From: Heloderma charlesbogerti
Taxonomy: Eukaryota; Chordata; Lepidosauria; Squamata; Helodermatidae
Length of the DNA stretch: 64,000 bases
Reading direction: 5' to 3'
Assembly (NCBI GenBank): GCA_026122225.1
Contig: JANEZZ010003061.1
Span: forward strand, 6,193,501 to 6,257,500
The notes beneath the pieces were generated by a model that did not search any database, was not told the DNA's origin, and saw only the letters and a list, made by a program, of their open reading frames with translations. How positions within the stretch are numbered: the stretch's first letter is position 1; each line of letters starts with the position of its first letter. Made by a program: the position numbers and the translations under genes. This document shows positions 1-8,300 of this stretch, piece by piece.

Positions 1-61
1 GAGTCAGCTGGAGGCAACAATCCACTGGCCTAGTTTAACTGGCTCAACAAATATTACTTAC

Positions 62-128
62 CATGTTTGCGGAAGGGTCTTGAGAACATGTAACGTGTCC
101 CCCTCCTCTTCCCCTTTGTGTTGGTCAT
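62..128 (-). CDS. RPL21: RPL21 coding exon 2 (residues 1-22 plus one base)
   Basis: Reading the minus strand from 128, the ATG opens a frame that begins MTNTKGKRRGTRYMFSRPFR and runs on through K-H, the recognisable N-terminus of eukaryotic ribosomal protein eL21. The frame ends after 22 codons plus one base at a consensus GTAAGT donor (61-56), so the exon is phase 1. Upstream is a pyrimidine tract and an AG acceptor at 142-141, which leaves 12 nt of 5'UTR (140-129) in this exon. The frame is undamaged. In the known protein the next residues are G-V-V, which fits the leftover G. The exon ends 61 bases from the window edge and exon 3 is not in view. Confidence 0.93.
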
Positions 129-140
129 CTTGACTAATTA
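129..140 (-). other. RPL21: RPL21 exon 2, 5'UTR part and acceptor
   Basis: These are the twelve bases between the acceptor AG (142-141, minus strand) and the RPL21 ATG. The intron side shows a T-rich tract of about a dozen bases directly before the AG, a normal vertebrate 3' splice site. Confidence 0.8.
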
Positions 141-329
141 CTAGAAGAAAAAAACAATTGCACAGAGAACAGAGAAAATGGAAACATACCTATTACTGAC
201 TTCAATAGATTTAAATGGTGTTTTCTTTTAAGTGTTTAACAATGATGCATCATTTTGATTGTGCACATGGTTACAAGCAGAAACATGCGTTTCAAAAGAA
301 CCAATTCAGCATGTAGGGAAATCCTGGCT

Positions 330-720
330 GAGCTAAGACTCACAGCACCAGAATTTGTCTCCAAAAGAATGAGTGAATAGCCCCGTTTGCACGTATCAGC
401 AGCAAATGCTGGGTAGCGTGCCTGGCATGTGGCAGCACCATTTTGAATATGCAACCTCTCATCAGAGGTTATTTTGTGACATGTGAACCTGGCCACCAAG
501 GGTTATTTGAGGGTTAAACAACCCTACAACAGACCAAGGGTTATGCAAGAGTTGTTTAACCCTCAAATAGCACTTGGTGGCTGGGTTTGCATGACACAGC
601 AATCCCAGCTCAGAGTTGCACATTCAAAACGTCGCCCAGCACACACTGCATCTCATGGGGGTTAACCCCCACCCCCCAGGGACCTGCTCATGTCTTGTGA
701 ACTGGGTCGTAGTGTTTAAC
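330..720. repeat. Foldback (palindromic) element in RPL21 intron 1
   Basis: Positions 487-522 and 551-586 are inverted copies of each other (33 of 36 bases pair) around a 28-base spacer. Flanking motifs at about 473-490 and 692-712 resemble the end motif of the foldback element at 38.63-38.95 kb (GTGACGTGTGAACTGGGT type). It looks like a non-autonomous DNA transposon; outer borders and family are uncertain, and no transposase frame is present. Confidence 0.5.
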
Positions 721-964
721 CCATGATTTGTTTCCATTACGTGCAAATCAGGTCAGAGTAGCACCTCTACAACATCCCGCAAGACAGTATCACATTTTTG
801 CATATACACGCACAGCATGAGTGGCCAATCTTTCGGCAACAAAAATTTGCAGCGCTCCTACAGGAGGCTCACCAACAGTCCTGCCTCCTTGCGCTGCTGC
901 CTACTCCCCAGCTGGGCTGCATAAATACTGTGTAGTGCACACATGGGAATGTAAGCAGGTACCT

Positions 965-1150
965 GATACTAAGTCAGACCATTGGTCCATCTACAAAATA
1001 TTGTCTGCACTGACTGGCTCTCCTGGATTTCAGGAGCCACTGAAATCCAGGAGAGTGGCTCCTGAAATCCTATCACTACCTAGAGATGCCAAGGACTGAA
1101 CCTGGGAACTTCCGCATATAAGACATGTGCTCTACCACTGAGCTGAGGCC
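965..1150 (-). repeat. tRNA-derived SINE, minus strand
   Basis: Read on the minus strand from about 1150, the sequence begins with a tRNA-like head that has an A-box-like CTCAGTGGTAGAGC and a B-box-like GGTTCAGTCC. A tRNA-unrelated body follows, ending near the motif ATGGACCAATGGTCTGAC. The head does not fold into a complete tRNA and the body continues beyond it, so this is a SINE and not a tRNA gene. Related copies are at 2394-2545 (plus) and 13860-14040 (minus). It contains an internal perfect inverted repeat (1025-1041 with 1054-1070). Confidence 0.7.
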
Positions 1151-1757
1151 CATTCCCACAAACATGTGGACTTAGCTTGTGACATGCCTGCCAAGAAGGC
1201 TGATCACTTATAATCGCAAGGCTCATTTACTAACAAGCTGCTCATATGTTTCTCAATGTATACTTTGAGGAACTCTCACTGCCCCCTGATTTGTATAAGC
1301 CAGTTCAATTATGCCTGAGCAGGTAGGACTAGGCCTACTGTAACTCAGGGATGGAACCTTCAGACCTCAGGGAAAGTATTTAGACTAGTATTTACTAGAC
1401 ACCAAGTTCACCAAGTAAGCACATCAATGCTGTTTTGACGTAAGAGACATCTGTTGACAGAATTGTGAAAATAAGTGGGAATCTAATATATTCAATGGAA
1501 GCGAAATGATTTAGAGACACAGAGCAGTTTTTTCCTCTGGATTTTACCACATCAGATTGCAGACACAGGACTGCATATTTGAGCTCTACCTCACTGGGGG
1601 GGGGGGTCCCCCACTCCTATAAAAATAACATGGCAAAGATTTCAGTTTTGCCTCCTTCCCAACATGCAAGCTTTCTGTATACAGGGAGCATTCAAACATG
1701 CAACCCCGCCCCCCTCCAAGTAACTCAAACCAGGAAAACGTTCGCCACTTATATGGG
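1151..1757. other. RPL21: Intron 1 of RPL21, nothing recognised
   Basis: I see no coding frame or clear repeat family here. The only local oddities are a 12-13 base G run near 1596 and AT-rich unique-looking sequence around it. Confidence 0.4.
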
Positions 1758-1767
1758 ATAGGAACCA

Positions 1768-2389
1768 AGGGTTGGCGGAGAATTTCTCCCCGAAACTTCG
1801 GGGGGCCGAGTGCCAACGTGTTCGGCCCCCCGAACAAGTTTCGGGGAGAAATCCTCTGAACCCCCCCACCCCCGGACAGGACTTACCTTCGCCGAATGTC
1901 CCTCCCGGCGGCGGGTTCGGCCGGCGGTTTGGCGGGTGTTTGAGCGGGGCGGGAATTCCATTCCCGTTCCTTATTTGGTCGCCATAGTCTACGTAAAGAT
2001 TTACGTAGACTACAGCGACTAAATAAGGAACGCGAATGGCGGCTCCCTATGGGGGCCGCCATTAGCGTACGCGGTTTTTTTTTTTTTAAAGTCACCTGTG
2101 ATAGGCTACGTGACGATTGACGTAGCCTATCACGGTTGACTTTGCAGATCTAGCCATGATAGGCTACGTTAATCGTCACGTAGCCTATCAGGGGGCGTTT
2201 TTTGTTTTTTTTTTTAAACTTTCGCGTTCGCAGCCAGGTGAGGCGGGAAGCCTCCTCCCCGGCCTGAATTTCGGCCGGGCCGAGGCGGGAAGCCTCCCCA
2301 CCCCAGCCGGAACTTCGCGGGGGGAGCAGCGAAGCGCCTCCCCCCCACCGCGAACGTCGAGGACAGGTAAGTGACTTTCGTCCACCCCT
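1768..2389. mobile_element. 622-bp non-autonomous DNA transposon with nested hairpins
   Basis: The block is flanked by a 10-base direct repeat ATAGGAACCA (1758-1767 and 2390-2399), a candidate target-site duplication. Its ends are weakly inverted: AGGGTTGGCGG at the left and, on the other strand, AGGGGTGGACG at the right. Inside are four stem-loops: about 1783-1858; 1965-1997 with 2000-2032 (30 of 33 pair); 2098-2111 with 2120-2133 (14 of 14); and 2157-2169 with 2178-2190 (13 of 13). It is GC-rich, has two T-runs (about 2075 and 2200), and has no transposase frame. The end sequence is compatible with a hAT relative, but the superfamily is not secure. Confidence 0.65.
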
Positions 2390-2393
2390 ATAG

Positions 2394-2545
2394 GAACCAC
2401 AGCTCAGTGGTAGTGCACGTGCTTTGCAAACAGAAGGCCCAAGTTTCAATCCCAGGTATTTCCATTCATTTTATAAAGGATCAGGTATGCAGGTGACATG
2501 AAAGACCTGTGCCTGAGACCCTGAAAAACTGCTGCCTATCAGGTT
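2394..2545 (+). repeat. tRNA-derived SINE, plus strand
   Basis: It has the tRNA-like head CAGCTCAGTGGTAG near 2401 and a B-box-like TTTCAATCCC near 2443, then a body ending before 2546. It is the same family as the SINE at 965-1150. Its first bases are shared with the right target duplication of the 622-bp element, which implies that the element inserted into the 5' edge of this SINE. Confidence 0.65.
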
Positions 2546-2690
2546 AGATCAGCCTTCCCCAACCTGGTACTCCCCCTCAGATGTTTTGGACTACAAGTCC
2601 CATCAGCCCAAACAACATAGCCAATAGTCTGGAATGGTGGGACTTGTAGTGCAGAATATCTGGAGAAAACCACACTGGAAAGGCCAAGTT
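2546..2690. repeat. Palindromic MITE (ATGTTTTGGACTACAA family)
   Basis: The left arm (CAGATGTTTTGGACTACAAG, about 2578-2597) pairs imperfectly with the right arm near 2640-2665. This short foldback family occurs again at 18370-18472, 52536-52650, 53405-53735 (split) and 59583-59650. It is non-coding and probably a hAT-type MITE. Confidence 0.65.
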
Positions 2691-2929
2691 TGACAGACAA
2701 AACTTCATATGGGAACGTACAATCCTCTACAAAGTCAGACAATTATTGGTTTATCAAAGCCAGTACTATCTACTCTTCGGGCAGACAGGAGTCTTCCCCA
2801 GGCCTGCCACCAGAGATTAAACTGGAGCGCCCGGTAAAGGAGCCTGGGACCCTGTGCATGTAAATAATGTGCTCAACAGCCCCTTACTATTCCACACACA
2901 TAAACAGGCCTTCAGAGTGAAAAGAGAAT

Positions 2930-3232
2930 TTCTCTAAAGTAAAATTTTTTTCATACAATTTCTATACCACATTTCTTTTAAATAACACTAATCCCAAAGT
3001 GATTAACCAAACAGAAACATAATATAGTACCATAAAACCAATCAATAAAACAGTAATATCTCATTAAAATAACCAGGGCTAGCTGGCAATGTTAGAGGAC
3101 GGGAAATGCCTAGGCAAGCAAACGTGTCTTATAAGTTGTTGGCAGAAAAAACTCCACTAGAGACCTGCCTGATCTCAATGGGGAGGTCGTTCCACAGGGT
3201 GGGCGCCACAACAGAGAAGGCCCTGAGAAGAA
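2930..3232 (-). repeat. L2-type LINE 3' fragment, minus strand
   Basis: Read on the minus strand, the segment carries an L2-type LINE 3' region with a motif equivalent to GGTCGTTCCACAGGGTGGGC (plus strand, about 3184-3203). It is an old, short and non-coding relic near the proximal edge of the RPL21 CpG island. The family assignment comes from general resemblance only. Confidence 0.45.
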
Positions 3233-3674
3233 CGTAAGGCCAAACGAACACCAAGAGGCCGCAATACGATTATATATTACAGGAAGAGAAAGGGGGAGAG
3301 CAAGAAGCAGCTGCGGCCTCCACCACGAGGACAACCTAAGCCTGCGGCCGGCCACGTGCGTCTCGACCGCCCCCGCTCCTTCCGGCTTCCACCAGGTCAA
3401 CGGAGCCCCTTCCTCCTTCTCCACCAAATAACTCCCTCCCTGCCCGCCCTCCCCAGCCAGCTCAGGGGCACCCCGCGCCTCGCTCCCCCTTCCATCCCCA
3501 CGCGACACGCCAAGCAGCCCTTCGCAGCGCTGCTCTCGCCCTCCCAGCGCGACCCACCCGGCTTCCCCTGTCTCCGCTTCCCCACCCTCAGCCCGGCCGT
3601 GTCTGGCCACCCACGGACCCGCTATAAGCGATACTCGGGTGATGAAGGAAGAGCAGCGGAGGCCCGCCGCGTAC

Positions 3675-3708
3675 CTCTGAAATGGCGTCCGAGGCCGAAA
3701 AGAAAGAG
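3675..3708 (-). other. RPL21: RPL21 exon 1 (non-coding, 5'TOP)
   Basis: On the minus strand a C followed by pyrimidines (CCCTCTTTCTTTTC from 3710 on) resembles the terminal oligopyrimidine start of ribosomal protein mRNAs, which makes their translation mTOR-dependent. About 34 nt later comes a donor-like AG|GTACGC (exon end at 3675). The exact start and donor are inferred; no transcript evidence is available here. Confidence 0.6.
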
Positions 3709-3841
3709 GGCGGGACTTCCGGAGCTCTCCGCTCCTTCCTGCCAGGTTGGGGGGCCTAGCACATCAGGGCTGTCCACTAACTGCCTGATGGGAAAACCGC
3801 AGGTATTCGCGTGGATAAGTGAAACGGCACGAGACGGGGAA

Positions 3842-3872
3842 TGGGGGAGGGGGGAGGGGGGAGGGGGGAGGA
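3842..3872 (+). repeat. G-run array, potential G-quadruplex
   Basis: Four or more runs of five to six G separated by single A occur in a row. This meets the usual pattern for an intramolecular G-quadruplex. It lies about 140 bp upstream of the inferred RPL21 start, in the CpG island, on the strand opposite to RPL21 transcription. Confidence 0.7.
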
Positions 3873-4224
3873 GGAAGCCAAATTCTCACAAAATAAGTAT
3901 CCCTGTGTTCCACAGATATTGTGCTACAAACTGAAGCAGGCAATCGTCAAGATAGATTTTTGAAGGAGGGGCCCAAGACCCTAAAGTGGGCGGGGCGCAG
4001 CTAAGTAGCGGGAGGCAAGCGGCTGAGCCCGCGTGGGCTGGGTGCGATCACGTGGTTCCGATGAGCCGCGTTGAGTGGCAATAAGGACAAGCAGCTCCCG
4101 CTTAACCGAGTACGTTGCAGGAGGTGGATTGTTCGCGTAGGCTTTATTAAGACTATTCATTTATTGAGAGGCAATTGTGTTACTCTGTTGTAGCAAAAAC
4201 AGGGAAGAGTCTTGTGGTAGTTTA

Positions 4225-4376
4225 AAGATTAAGAGTGCAATCCCATGTATGCTTAAACAGAAAGAAGTCCTTATTACAGCTCCCCGCATTCCCCTGCTTG
4301 CCATGCCTTAACACACTAAGGGTGTGACCTTATGCGTGCTAGGACAGAAAAAAGCCCTACAACTTCAAGTATGGAG
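4225..4376. repeat. Fragments of Harbinger-like MITE (GGGTGCAATCC family)
   Basis: Two incomplete arms lie close together: GAGTGCAATCCCATGTATGC near 4235 and TAAGGGTGTGACCTTATGCG near 4319, each followed by the ACAGAAAAAAG-type internal motif. Intact copies are described at 50631-50757 and 57652-57770. Confidence 0.5.
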
Positions 4377-4885
4377 CGGGCTGGAGCAACTCCCCTATGA
4401 GGGAAGGTGACAGCAGCTGGGATTGTTTAGCTTAGAAAAGAAGGCAATTAAAGGGAGACATGATAGAGGAGCACAAAATTATGCACGGTGTAGAGAAAGT
4501 GGACAGGGAGACAGTTTTCTTCCTCGCATAATATTAGAACCTGGGGTTATCCCATGAAGCTGATTGGTGGGAGATTCAGGACAGATAAAGGAAGGACTTC
4601 TTCACACAGTGCGATGGAATTCAGCTTCCACAAGATGTAGTGATGGCCATCAACTTGGATGGCTTTAAAAGGGGGGGTAGACAAATTCCTGGAGGAGAAG
4701 GCTATCAATGGCTACCAGTCCTGATGGCTATATGCTACCTCCAGTATCAGAAGCAGAATGCCTCTGTACACCAGTTGCTGGTGAACATGCGAAGGAGGGT
4801 GCTGTTGCACTCAAGTCCTGCTTGTGGGCTTCCTGTGGACAGTTGGTTGGCCACTGTGTGAACAGAATGCTGGACTAGATACCTT
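4377..4885 (+). repeat. CR1/L3-type LINE 3' end fragment, plus strand
   Basis: The sequence resembles the 3' region of CR1/L3-type LINEs: it runs from a LFSLEKRRLRGDM-like coding remnant (near 4425-4460) through CTTCTTCACACAG (near 4600) to the terminal GAATGCTGGACTAGA (near 4867). Reading frames are broken. A related fragment lies at 13428-13620. Confidence 0.6.
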
Positions 4886-5182
4886 TTGTGGATACTGTCC
4901 CCTGCATCAGATGCATTGGGTGTCCTCCAATTGGCAAACTTATATACACATGCTGGAGGGGTGGGTGGGATGTAAGCTGTCAGAGGGAATTGAAATGTGA
5001 AAAATACAGACAGTGATAACCTTAACAGTTGCCATTCGCAAAATGTTGTTGGATGATAACACAGACATAATTGCAGTGGTGAATGGAATAACATATGTGA
5101 TTAAAAAAAAACACTTTATCATTATTCAAACCATAGGAAATAAAGTTGAATGTGTCTTTGAAATTCCTTTGTGTAAGAATAA
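4886..5182. other. Intergenic, nothing recognised
   Basis: No coding frame, RNA gene or clear repeat family is seen. Confidence 0.4.
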
Positions 5183-5191
5183 CCACCTTAG

Positions 5192-5614
5192 GGTGCAATA
5201 CTATGGCTGCTAGACAGCGACTAGATGGCGATAGGATTGGTCAGTTTCCGGGAATTGACCTTGGAGCCTGTGCTCTGAGGTAATTCCCGGAGAACTGCCT
5301 CCCTGACCCCTCCCCTGCTGTCTTGTAGGCAGCATGGATCATCTGTGGGCTCGGTGCTTGGAAGAGCAGTACGGAGCAGGAAAAAAAGGGGTCATTTCCA
5401 GAGGGGGGCACTTTACGAGCCTTCCTATGTGCCATCCATCCTCTCCCCCCCCACCACCCCAAACTGCTCCGGCTAGACAGCTGAAATCAGCTGTCTAGCC
5501 GGTAATGCAGGGTGCCTGGAGCATGGAGAAGATCCCCTCCACGCTTCACCTGCCCTGCATTGGATAGGTGGGATTGGAGGCAGCCACCTATCCACATAGG
5601 ATTGCTCCCTTAAG
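5192..5614. mobile_element. ~420-bp Harbinger-like non-autonomous element
   Basis: The ends are inverted (GGGTGCAATACTATGG at the left; ATAGGATTGCTCCC at the right) and are flanked by TTA on both sides, the 3-bp duplication typical of PIF/Harbinger elements. The interior is GC-rich with palindromic subparts, for example CTAGACAGCTGAAATCAGCT (about 5472-5491). Two longer relatives lie at 20270-20707 and 44500-44945. There is no transposase frame. Confidence 0.6.
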
Positions 5615-5714
5615 GGCATTAACACTCCCAGGACACTGTTTACATCTCTTGTCCCCCCAAGCCCCCCAGCATGTATATAAATCTGCCAATTTGAGGATAA
5701 CACTTTATGCATTC

Positions 5715-5870
5715 GGCTACTTGCATCCTATGGGCCTGGCCCCCGAATCTTTTAAGAGCCTAGCAATGTCCCTATGAAGTGAACAGTGTCCACAAAAGCT
5801 CATGTCAGAATAACTGTTAGTCTTCAAGGTACCACAAGACTCTTGGTTGTTGTTTCTCTTGTTAGTGTGA
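5715..5870 (+). repeat. Unclassified interspersed repeat (GTGTCCACAAAAGC family)
   Basis: It shares the string ATGAAGTG..CAGTGTCCACAAAAGC..ATG.CAGAATAA and the following TAGTC..AAGG with the copy at 54160-54250. No coding potential is seen and the family name is not known to me. Confidence 0.45.
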
Positions 5871-6221
5871 ATGGCCTTGTATAGAACTATGTGAAAATTA
5901 TTGGTGGGGCAGTGTGCGTCTGTGTACTCGTCCTTTTCAGAGAAGGTCTGGTAAACCAGGATGGAGGACATATTTTAGCTTTTTCTTTTCTTTTTTTTAC
6001 AGAAAGTTGGCAAGGGACTCCCAGTCCTTTAACTATAGCATGCAGTAACAAAAAGGCTTTTTTCTTCTTTCAAAATCAAGCTGTTAGAAACCCTCATCTG
6101 TAGTCACTCAGATGTAGATCTGTGCTGGTATATGCAGGTTATTCCAGTGCTCACGGGGAACAGTAGATTATTGGCTCTGCGCCTTCTCTGAGCCACCATT
6201 TTGCAATTGACTCCAACTGGA

Positions 6222-6355
6222 CCCTGCTGAATGGGGTGAGCTGTGGTGTGCTGGGGGATGGGGATCCCCCAAAATCTGGCAGAGGCACCTTCCATAAGTG
6301 GAGCCCTTCCATCTATGAAAACAGATCCTGGATCCAGCGAGGAGGGTTCAGTGGA
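6222..6355 (+). repeat. Interspersed repeat shared with 38.5 kb
   Basis: It begins with GACCCTGCTGAATGGGGTGA and ends with ACAGATCCTGGATCCA. The same start and end, with a diverged middle, occur at 38505-38622. Unclassified. Confidence 0.5.
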
Positions 6356-6670
6356 GCTTACTCCAAGGTATATGATTGCAACCTTAATTGTCTTGCTTTT
6401 AATCAATTGATTACAGAGCTGGTGCTTTTAGGATATTTAATGAACATACCAGTTTCTTCTGACTAAACAACTGAAAGGGCATTTATTGTTGGGAAATTCA
6501 AATTAAACTCGCTGTCTGAAGCAAGAAAGGCATCTTGATAGTTTACACTAGTTTACAGCAAGTCCATTAGCACATCTTTCACAGTGGTCAGCTCAGATTA
6601 AAAAGCTTATTATAGTCTACATTTCAAATCTGTGGTTGATGGATTGCTTGTGTAAATTTATGTAATAGCA

Positions 6671-6790
6671 CTCCCATTTTGGCTTGTGAAAGGTTTTCCT
6701 AATATGGAGAACTTAAAGAATATATAATACCTCCCATTTTGGCTTGTGAAAGGTTTTCCTAACATGGAGAACTTAAAGAATATATAATAC
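6671..6790 (+). repeat. 60-bp tandem duplication (59/60 identical)
   Basis: Positions 6671-6730 and 6731-6790 are direct tandem copies that differ only at 6713/6773 (T versus C). The unit is otherwise unique-looking, AT-rich intergenic DNA. Confidence 0.9.
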
Positions 6791-7231
6791 CAACATTAAT
6801 TCATAATGTTTGTCCAGTGGGATGTACAGGAAGAAATGCTACACCTGTGGTCCAATCACAGTTACTTCATTCAAACACTCATCATTACCATCATACATGG
6901 GAGCTGAAAAGTTACCACAAATTACACTTTCCCTCAAGATCTTTCTCTCCCTGCAAGCTCCCAGAGAGCGAGCGACCAGAGCGAGTGATCGGGGAGCAAA
7001 CAGGAGTTGGCCAGGGGAGTTCGGCAGGGGAGGTCAAGGGGGAGGCCCCTAACATTTTTTTTTCATTTTTTCATTTAATTGTATTTTTTAACTAACTTTT
7101 TCATTTATTTGTCTTGTAACACATACTTCCACACCAGTGGGACTCTGCTTTTAACCTCTACTGAGTAGAGGAGCGGGCACAGGCTAGTCTAGAACAATCA
7201 CAAAGCTAGACACAAAAAGGGAAAAGAGGCA

Positions 7232-8300
7232 ATGGAAGGACAAGACTCCCCAGTGGTGGTGACCTGCAAGGTGTGTGCAATGTTAGTTTTCTTGCCTGAG
7301 AACAACATGGCCTACACCTGCAACAAGTACAAGTTGATCACGCTGCTGGAAAAAAAGTAAGTGGACTGGAGTGGCGACTGTCGACCCTCCAGGGAATAAG
7401 AGAACACGAAGAGTTCTTGGACAGAATGGGGGAACTATAGCAGCAAAGGGAAGACCAGAAGCTTGAAGAGCAACAGCAAGATGAGGCAGTGGGAAATGCT
7501 TAGGTGAAGAAAAATGGAGTAGAGGATACTCCTTGGAAAAGGGTGACAGGAGAAGAAGAACTAGACGCCACTCTGCACTAGTGGAAGCAGTGGAGCTGTG
7601 GAACCGATTCCAGGTACTTGCAGATAAGACTGGAGGACAGCCTGCAGAGGAAGAATCACACGGGAACCTACATGAGAGTAAGCAAGAGGCTGAAGGTCAG
7701 TCAAACAGAGGCGATGAAACCCAGGCCTACAACAAGAAGAAGAGAAGAGCGGCAGTAGTGGGAGACTCCTTGCTGCGTGGGATCGAGACCCAAGTATGTC
7801 GCGAAGACCCGTGGACTCGCCAGGTATGTTGTCTCCTGAGAGGACGGATTAGAGACGTGACTGAAAGGTTGCCTGCACTCATAAAGCCCACTGACAGGTA
7901 TCCCTTTCTTCTCATCCATGTGGGAACAAATGATACCGCCAAGCGGAGCTACGAAGAAATCACGTCAGACTTTGAAGCGTTGGGAAGGAAACTCAAGAAC
8001 TTTGGGGCCCAGATAGTTTTCTCATCCATCCTTCCAGTAGTTAGAAGAGGGATAGAAAGGGAACGAAAAATACTCCAGGTGAATGACTGGCTACGAAGGT
8101 GGTGCCAAGGAGAGGGATTTGGATTCTGGGACCACGGGCTATACTTCCTGGAAGATGGGCTGTTGGCAAGGGACAGGTTGCACCTCACAAAAGATGGGAA
8201 GAATGTGTTTGGCCACAGCATGAAGAACTTCATCAGGAGGGCTTTAAACAATCCTACGGGGAAGGGAGATGTAATGTTGGGGGTAACAATAGACGTAGGC
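7232..8300 (+). pseudogene. CR1 ORF1 (Cys/His N-terminal domain plus SGNH-esterase-like domain), broken
   Basis: From the ATG at 7232 the frame reads a short domain with CKVC and CNKYK motifs and a coiled-coil-like stretch (LLEKK). It then hits a TAA caused by loss of one base in an A-run near 7352, and further stops follow (about 7437, 7502). From about 7533 the frame is open again and encodes an SGNH/GDSL-esterase-like domain: GDSLLRG (block I), HVGTND (block III) and DRLHLTKDGK (block V with the catalytic D-x-x-H). Such an esterase domain is known from CR1-clade ORF1 proteins. It is not a host esterase gene, because it is embedded in the LINE. The distal end runs without a stop into the ORF2 frame. 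Confidence 0.8.

Larger units (their letters stand above)
62..3708 (-). other. RPL21: RPL21 gene, 5' part (exons 1-2; rest outside window)
   Basis: RPL21 encodes ribosomal protein eL21, a basic component of the cytoplasmic 60S subunit. The minus strand carries a short non-coding first exon (about 3708-3675) with a pyrimidine-rich 5'TOP-like start, inside a CpG island. A 3.5-kb intron follows, and then exon 2 (140-62) with the start codon and the first 22 codons. The remaining exons lie to the left of position 1. Host-gene status rather than processed pseudogene is supported by the intact splice sites and the promoter. It is divergent to USP12; the two start regions are about 12 kb apart. From memory, human RPL21 and USP12 are also neighbours in divergent orientation. 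Confidence 0.88.
3300..4150. promoter_or_regulatory. RPL21: CpG island, RPL21 promoter region
   Basis: CpG density and GC content rise sharply over this stretch. Visible elements are an ETS-type site ACTTCCGG (3715-3722) immediately upstream of the RPL21 TOP start on the minus strand, a GC box GGGCGGGG (3988-3995), an E-box CACGTG (4049-4054), and a G-run array at 3842-3872. Open frames across the island are products of the base composition and match no family. The island fits a bidirectional housekeeping promoter, but I see no gene leaving it to the right. Confidence 0.75.

Noticed and set aside
1080..1150. tRNA-like sequences (also at 2394-2450, 13960-14040, 32570-32640, 56500-56576)
   Set aside because: A- and B-box-like parts are present but acceptor stems do not close and SINE bodies follow; they are SINE heads, not tRNA genes.
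3110..3934. Long open frames on both strands in the CpG island near RPL21
   Set aside because: They are Pro/Arg/Ser- or Gly/Glu-rich, overlap each other on both strands and resemble no family; GC-rich sequence simply lacks stop codons.
7533..8265. Esterase-like frame as a host gene
   Set aside because: It lies in order and orientation within a CR1 element between its 5' leader and ORF2 and has stops upstream.
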